Of a DNA stretch of 64,000 nucleotides, positions 59,922 through 64,000 are shown piece after piece. The stretch's first letter is position 1; each line of letters opens with the position of its first letter. Source of the DNA: CAVPMW01 sp963706515 (GTDB lineage Bacteria > Chloroflexota > Anaerolineae > Anaerolineales > UBA4823); the NCBI GenBank assembly GCA_963706515.1, contig CAVPMW010000022.1:83811-147810 (forward strand), in the 5' to 3' direction. The position numbers and the translations under genes are program-made. The notes under the pieces are model-generated. The model made no database searches and was not told the DNA's origin. It worked only from the letters and a program-made list of their open reading frames with translations.

Positions 59922-62468
59922 TTAACTCCCTGGCCGGAGGATTGCCGGCAGGAACAGCTCGTACTCGGGGGGGCGGGTCGGGACGAGCGTAGCCGTGGAG
60001 GTATGGGTGTATGTCGCGGTCGGGGTGGCGGTGTGCGTGGGAGTCGCGGTCGGGGTGGAAGTCCGCGTGGCGGTAGGCGTGTAGGTTTCGGTCGAGGTGG
60101 CGGTGTGGGTTGGGGTTGCGGTCGGAGTGAGGGTCAGCGTGGCGGTGCGGGTTGGAGTTTCAGTCGGGGTGATCGCGTGGCGGTCGCGGTCGGTGGAACA
60201 AACGGAGTGAACTGGAGCACGTACAGCCCGGCTTCGCCGGCGGAGAGGTAAACGTAATCGCCCAGGGTGGTGACCTGGCTGGCGGGCTGGGGAGGGACGA
60301 AGTAGCCGGCTTCGCTGGGATGCGCCGGGTCGGAGACGTCGATAACGCGCAGCCCCTGGCTCTCATCGCAAAGCAGGATATAGCTGCCGTAGACGGCGAG
60401 GTACGTGGCGTCTCCGGCGGTATCCAGGCTCCCCTGGTATATCGGGTTGGCGGGATCAGACACGTCCAGGACCTGCAAGCCGCTAAAGCCGTCGGCGATA
60501 TACAGCCTATGCCCAATCAGCACAACGTCCAATGCCGTACCAGGTGTGTTGTAGCTTCCTACCGGAAGAGGGTGCGCTGGATCGATAACAGACAAAATGC
60601 GCACGCCAGAGCTCCCATCCGCAATGTACGCCAGCGTGCCGGAGACGGTGACTCCGGAAGCAAATCCTGGGCTGTCAAAATGGCCCAGTTCCTGGGGATC
60701 AGCAGGATCTGCGGCGTCGATGATATACATTCCAGAAGTTCCCGCAGTAACATACGCCATGTCCCCTAGAGGATAGATGTCGAATACCCTATCCACAAGG
60801 AGATAATTTATCTTACGAGGGATTGGTAATCCTGGATCATGTATGTCAATCAAGGTAAGTCCATCGACTCCATCCGAGAAGAGTGTATTCCCTGAAAGCG
60901 CCAAAATAGAGCTGTAATGCAATCCTGCAGGGTGACCGAGCTGCGGCAGCTCAGCCTTTGCGAGATCCCAGACCAGGAGAGCATCTGTCTCACCGGAGCT
61001 ATAACCAATCTGACCATTGCTCGCGAACGCGTGAATACTCGCGGGAGGGCGATAATTTCCAACGATATGAGGACCGTATGGGTTAGAAATATCGATTATC
61101 TGCCCGCTGGAGAGGTAAGCATAGCCACCGACCACGGTTTCACCCCAAATCGTCGTGTCTTCCACTCGAGTAAGGTCGATTGATGCCGGGCGATCCGGCT
61201 GGCTGATATTGTAAATGTGCAGGCCATCGTAGGCGTCGCAGACATAGGCGATTGGGTAGTCAACCACGATACAGGTCGCATAACGGCTCAGCAGGGAATA
61301 GCCGACTTCAAGGGGCTGGGAGGGCGTCGATACATCCAGGATGACCAGACCGGCATCGTTACCTGCGATGTAAGCATAGTTCCCGCTGGCAGACACATCG
61401 TAGGCGATATCCGCCGTCTTGAAGGTGCTGACCAAAAAGGGGCTGCCAGGATCGCTGACGTCTATTATAAAGATACCGCTATAACCGGCAGCGACATAAG
61501 CCAGGCTGCCTTGTACAAATACGTTTCCCGCCCAGGCGGGCGTAACGTAGCTGCCGACCTCTTGTGGATGGGCTGGATCACTGATGTCGACAATGCGCAA
61601 TCCTGCCAGACCGTCGGCGAGGTACGCCAGGTCACCCTGGACGAATATGCCGTTAGCCCCGCCAGGTGAATCGAACACACTCACTTCGACTGGATTGTAA
61701 GGATCGGAGAGGTCGATCAGGCGCAGCCCGCCAGGACCATCAGCCACCAGGGCGATATTTCCAGATATTGCGATGCCGTCGGCATAGCCCGGTGTATCCA
61801 ACCCGCCGACCTGCAGCGGTTGGGCAGGATCGCTGACGTCGAAGACCTCCAGGCCGGATTGATCGGCGGCGAAATAAGCAAAGTCCCCCGCGACGGCGAC
61901 GTCGAATGCTACATTCCCCACGGAAGCCGTACCGACTAACGGAGCATTAGCCGGCTGCGAGAGGTCGAGCACCAGCAAGCCGCTGTGCGAATCGGCGATG
62001 AAGGCATAGTAGCCGGACATAACCACGTCTTCGCTTCCTTTACTCTCATTGACCAGCGTACCCAGGAGCGCAGGGTGCAGCGGGTCGCTGATATCGATCA
62101 CGCCAATTCCCAGGTAATCCCCTGCCAGGCAGAGCAGGCTACCGTTCAGGTCCAGGCGGTAACCATAACCTTCGAAATATTCCACATGAGCGACTTCGAT
62201 AGGATGGCTTTTATCGGTAACATCGATCACCCGCAGTCCGGCAAATTCAGCGCCAACGTAGGCGTAACTGCCCGCCACGCGGACCCCCAGGGCTTCCTGC
62301 GGGGTTGAGACACTACCCAGGCTGGTCGGGTGCGCCGGATCGGAGATATCCAGGATGCGCAGACCAGCGTCCGGGGGATTCTGACCTGTCTTTGAGGAAG
62401 GTGTCGTTAAATGGGAAGAACAACAAAACGAGAGCAATGAGCGGTCGAAGCAGGGAGAATGTGCGCAT
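59922..62468 (-). CDS. Secreted LVIVD-repeat beta-propeller protein with Thr/Pro tail; two frameshifts
   Basis: About 848 aa after repair. ATG 62468 with AAGGA starts a signal peptide (MRTFSLLRPLIALVLLFF) in a different frame from the main part; an indel near 62385 joins them. The main part has about 15 repeats of ~45 aa with the core GLRVIDVSDPAHPSEAG, the LVIVD repeat that builds propellers. After TPFVPPTATAT another indel near 60172 leads to a Thr/Pro tail (TPTETPTRTATLTLTPTA...) ending YELFLPAILRPGS, stop at 59922. A surface or extracellular binding role is likely. Confidence 0.8.
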
Positions 62469-62546
62469 GATGAAAGTCCTTATTTCCAGCCCCAATATGA
62501 AATTTTTCAACTTTCAGCCGTGTACCGGTAAGCTACCGTTAAACCT

Positions 62547-63074
62547 CTACCAGTGGTCCCAGTGGACGACCTCCTTGAGCGGGCGGCGTCCACCCTTGCG
62601 CGGCGGGCGGTCGGCACCCTCGGAATCCTCCGGGTAACCGAAGGAAATGGCGATGCGCAGGTGCTGATCGGCAGGGAAACCGAGCAGCTCACGCGCCTTA
62701 TCTGGCTCGTAAATAGTCGCCAGGCAGGAGCCGATGCCCATCTCCCAGGCGGCGAGCTGCATGTAGGCGGCCGATTGACCGGCGTCGAACATGATGCTGA
62801 AGCGCTGCTCCGGGTCGGGGGTGATCAATGCCACGCCGAGGGCTGCTCCAGCCAGGTGAGCGGCATAGGTGCCCATCTCCGACAGGGCAGTCAGGATAGA
62901 CCTTTTCTGAATGGCGATGAAGTTCCAGGGCTGCGAGTTTTTAGAAGATTGGGCGTAGCGGGCGGAATTCAAGATCGAATAGACCGCGTCCTTGGAAAGC
63001 GGCTCATCCCTGAACTGGCGCACCGCCCGCTTGGTGCGGATGGCATCGGATACGTTCATAAACCTGGGCTGCAT
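62547..63074 (-). CDS. Nitroreductase-family FMN oxidoreductase
   Basis: 175 aa. SDAIRTKRAVRQFRDEPLS is the FMN-phosphate-binding N-terminus; NSARYAQSSKNSQPWNFIAI and SAAYMQLAAWEMGIGSCLAT are the family blocks; LRIAISFGYPED is the end strand. It reduces nitro compounds, quinones or similar using NAD(P)H; substrate unknown. AAGGAGG precedes the start. Intact frame. It follows the lipoprotein gene on the same strand with a 31-bp palindrome between. Confidence 0.88.
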   Translation of the reverse strand: MQPRFMNVSDAIRTKRAVRQFRDEPLSKDAVYSILNSARYAQSSKNSQPWNFIAIQKRSILTALSEMGTYAAHLAGAALGVALITPDPEQRFSIMFDAGQSAAYMQLAAWEMGIGSCLATIYEPDKARELLGFPADQHLRIAISFGYPEDSEGADRPPRKGGRRPLKEVVHWDHW

Positions 63075-63098
63075 AAGACCTCCTTTTCCCAGTCCCTG

Positions 63099-63129
63099 AA
63101 GTTATGCCGGTAAATTACCGGCATAACTT
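63099..63129. repeat. Perfect 15+1+15 palindrome
   Basis: AAGTTATGCCGGTAA and its complement around one base, between the lipoprotein stop and the nitroreductase start. No U-run follows, so it may be an operator rather than a terminator. Confidence 0.6.
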
Positions 63130-63154
63130 ATAGGGTTGATTGACCGGAAGGAAC

Positions 63155-63826
63155 TCACTGGTTTTCCGGGCTAGCCACGATCAGGACCGAGACTTTATCG
63201 TCCGCTACACCGAGGGTGACGTTTGCCGTGCGGCTGCCCTTGGTAAAGTTCAATAATGCGACCTGATCGGTCTGCAGGCTGGTCCCTTCGTCCTGGGTCC
63301 AGCCCCTGGCTGCCATCTCTTTCAGGTAGAAGTCCAGCACCTGCTGGAAGGGAAGCGAGGTGTCGTAAGTGATCATGCCCATGACGACCGTGAAGTTGTC
63401 CCTCTGGCTCTCCTCTAACAGTGGAATATCGGAGGGAACATCACCCTGGCTGCCGGACACCTGGGTCATGACGGCCTGACCCGTGGCGAGCACACCCGGA
63501 GCCCCCTCGGTGATCATCGCCTCAGCGGTATCCTTCAAGCCGGGCCCTTCTTCGGTAGCGAAGGCCTCGACGGTGCCAGCCAGCTCTGAGCCCTGGCTCG
63601 TGACGACTGCCTCAGCCGTGGCGAGCAGCCCCGGCGCGTTTTCGGTGATGGCTGCCTGCATGGTCGAGACCAGCGCGCCCCCTTCGTTGACCTGGGAGGC
63701 CAGCGCCTGGGCGGTAGCTTCCAGGCCCTGCGGCCCGCTGGCAGCTCGGGAAAACAGGCTGCAGGCAAGGCCGCTCGCCAGGAGCAGGGTAGTGATCAAG
63801 ATGAGACGGTAAGATTGGCGTGACAT
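63155..63826 (-). CDS. Lipoprotein with Ala/Thr-rich repeats, unknown
   Basis: 223 aa. Signal with lipobox LASGLAC (Cys22). Residues 30-120 are four degenerate ~22-aa helical repeats of the type GLLATAEAVVTSQGSELAGT. The last ~90 residues are a folded domain (VVMGMITYDTSLPFQQVLDF, then LKEMAARGWTQDE, LLNFTKGSRTANVTL) resembling small domains found after lipoprotein linkers in Chloroflexota; I cannot name it. AAGGAG precedes the ATG. It is the last gene in the window. Confidence 0.7.
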   Translation of the reverse strand: MSRQSYRLILITTLLLASGLACSLFSRAASGPQGLEATAQALASQVNEGGALVSTMQAAITENAPGLLATAEAVVTSQGSELAGTVEAFATEEGPGLKDTAEAMITEGAPGVLATGQAVMTQVSGSQGDVPSDIPLLEESQRDNFTVVMGMITYDTSLPFQQVLDFYLKEMAARGWTQDEGTSLQTDQVALLNFTKGSRTANVTLGVADDKVSVLIVASPENQ

Positions 63827-63922
63827 AATTTCTCCTTTGAGTAATAGATATTACGGATAGTAGGATTTGGGTGGGATAAGAGTATCATCCTCTTTAGCTG
63901 TGAAAGACTAAAGGAAAAATAA

Positions 63923-63977
63923 TCCGAAAACAGGGGTGTAGGGCGGGCGTAGCCCGCCCTACACCCCTGTTTTCGGA
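63923..63977. repeat. Hairpin element, CCGAAAA family, copy 5
   Basis: Perfect 26-bp arms (TCCGAAAACAGGGGTGTAGG...) around GTA, ending CCTGTTTTCGGA, upstream of the lipoprotein gene. Confidence 0.9.
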
Positions 63978-64000
63978 AATCCCTCTTTGTGCTGCGGAAG

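Overview
The window is bacterial, GC-rich DNA and most likely comes from a Chloroflexota (Anaerolineae-type) genome. The pointers are an Alternative-complex-III/Qrc-like cytochrome and molybdopterin operon, secreted proteins with Thr/Pro tails and short LPL/LPA C-terminal motifs, a cyclase-ATPase-TPR regulator, a stand-alone baseplate-J-like membrane protein and a DUF1461 protein. This placement is inference from gene content; no rRNA or tRNA gene was seen. Many genes are interrupted by 1-nt indels. These are densest in the conserved genes alaS, mutS, uvrA, ugpC, gpmA and lon, while several long neighbours are intact, so I read most of them as consensus errors. Gene spans below are the reconstructed full extents. 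|| Layout. 1-2.9 kb (minus): pentaheme cytochrome, molybdopterin-family subunit and the first 30 codons of a 4Fe-4S subunit. 3.2-4.1 kb: a tyrosine-recombinase-fold protein with lost catalytic residues. 4.3-6.7 kb: secreted HExxH protease and a lipoprotein. 6.9-8.1 kb (minus): HD hydrolase and SanA/YdcF protein. 8.2-13.9 kb (plus): folC-lon, an AlbA_2/ATPase regulator and an acyl-CoA-binding protein. 13.9-22.3 kb (minus): tightly packed PQQ-type sugar dehydrogenase, MNIO/DUF692-like enzyme, mltG, yqgF/ruvX, baseplate-J-like protein, GT2 and GT-C-like glycosyltransferases; then alaS to 25.2 kb. 25.6-26.8 kb: a repeat array running into a GxxExxY gene. 26.8-33.8 kb: spermidine-synthase-like protein, DUF1461, gpmA, ugpC/malK-type ATPase, mutS. 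33.9-36.7 kb: XRE regulator, vapBC, small membrane proteins, DUF3786. 37.0-41.7 kb: Yip1 protein plus an ABC export-type cluster. 41.8-46.4 kb: S1-domain protein, secreted nuclease, a tiny structured RNA/18-codon unit, isochorismatase. 46.5-52.3 kb: Ste24-like peptidase, transposase remnant, excisionase-like HTH, cyclase-ATPase-TPR protein. 53-58.8 kb: an NPQP-motif protein, a uvrA-type gene, a double-CDGSH protein. 59.3-63.8 kb: a second GxxExxY gene between inverted repeats, an LVIVD beta-propeller protein, a nitroreductase and a lipoprotein. || Most notable: (1) five intergenic hairpins with the same outer ends (CCGAAAA...TTTTCGG) but different arms, two of which differ by compensatory changes; (2) a compact unit at 44.67-44.88 kb with promoter, tetraloop hairpin, an SD-sequestering stem, an 18-codon ORF, a competing stem and a terminator; (3) two GxxExxY nuclease-like genes each tied to purine-rich CAC-type repeats, one array carrying copies of the gene's own first codons.
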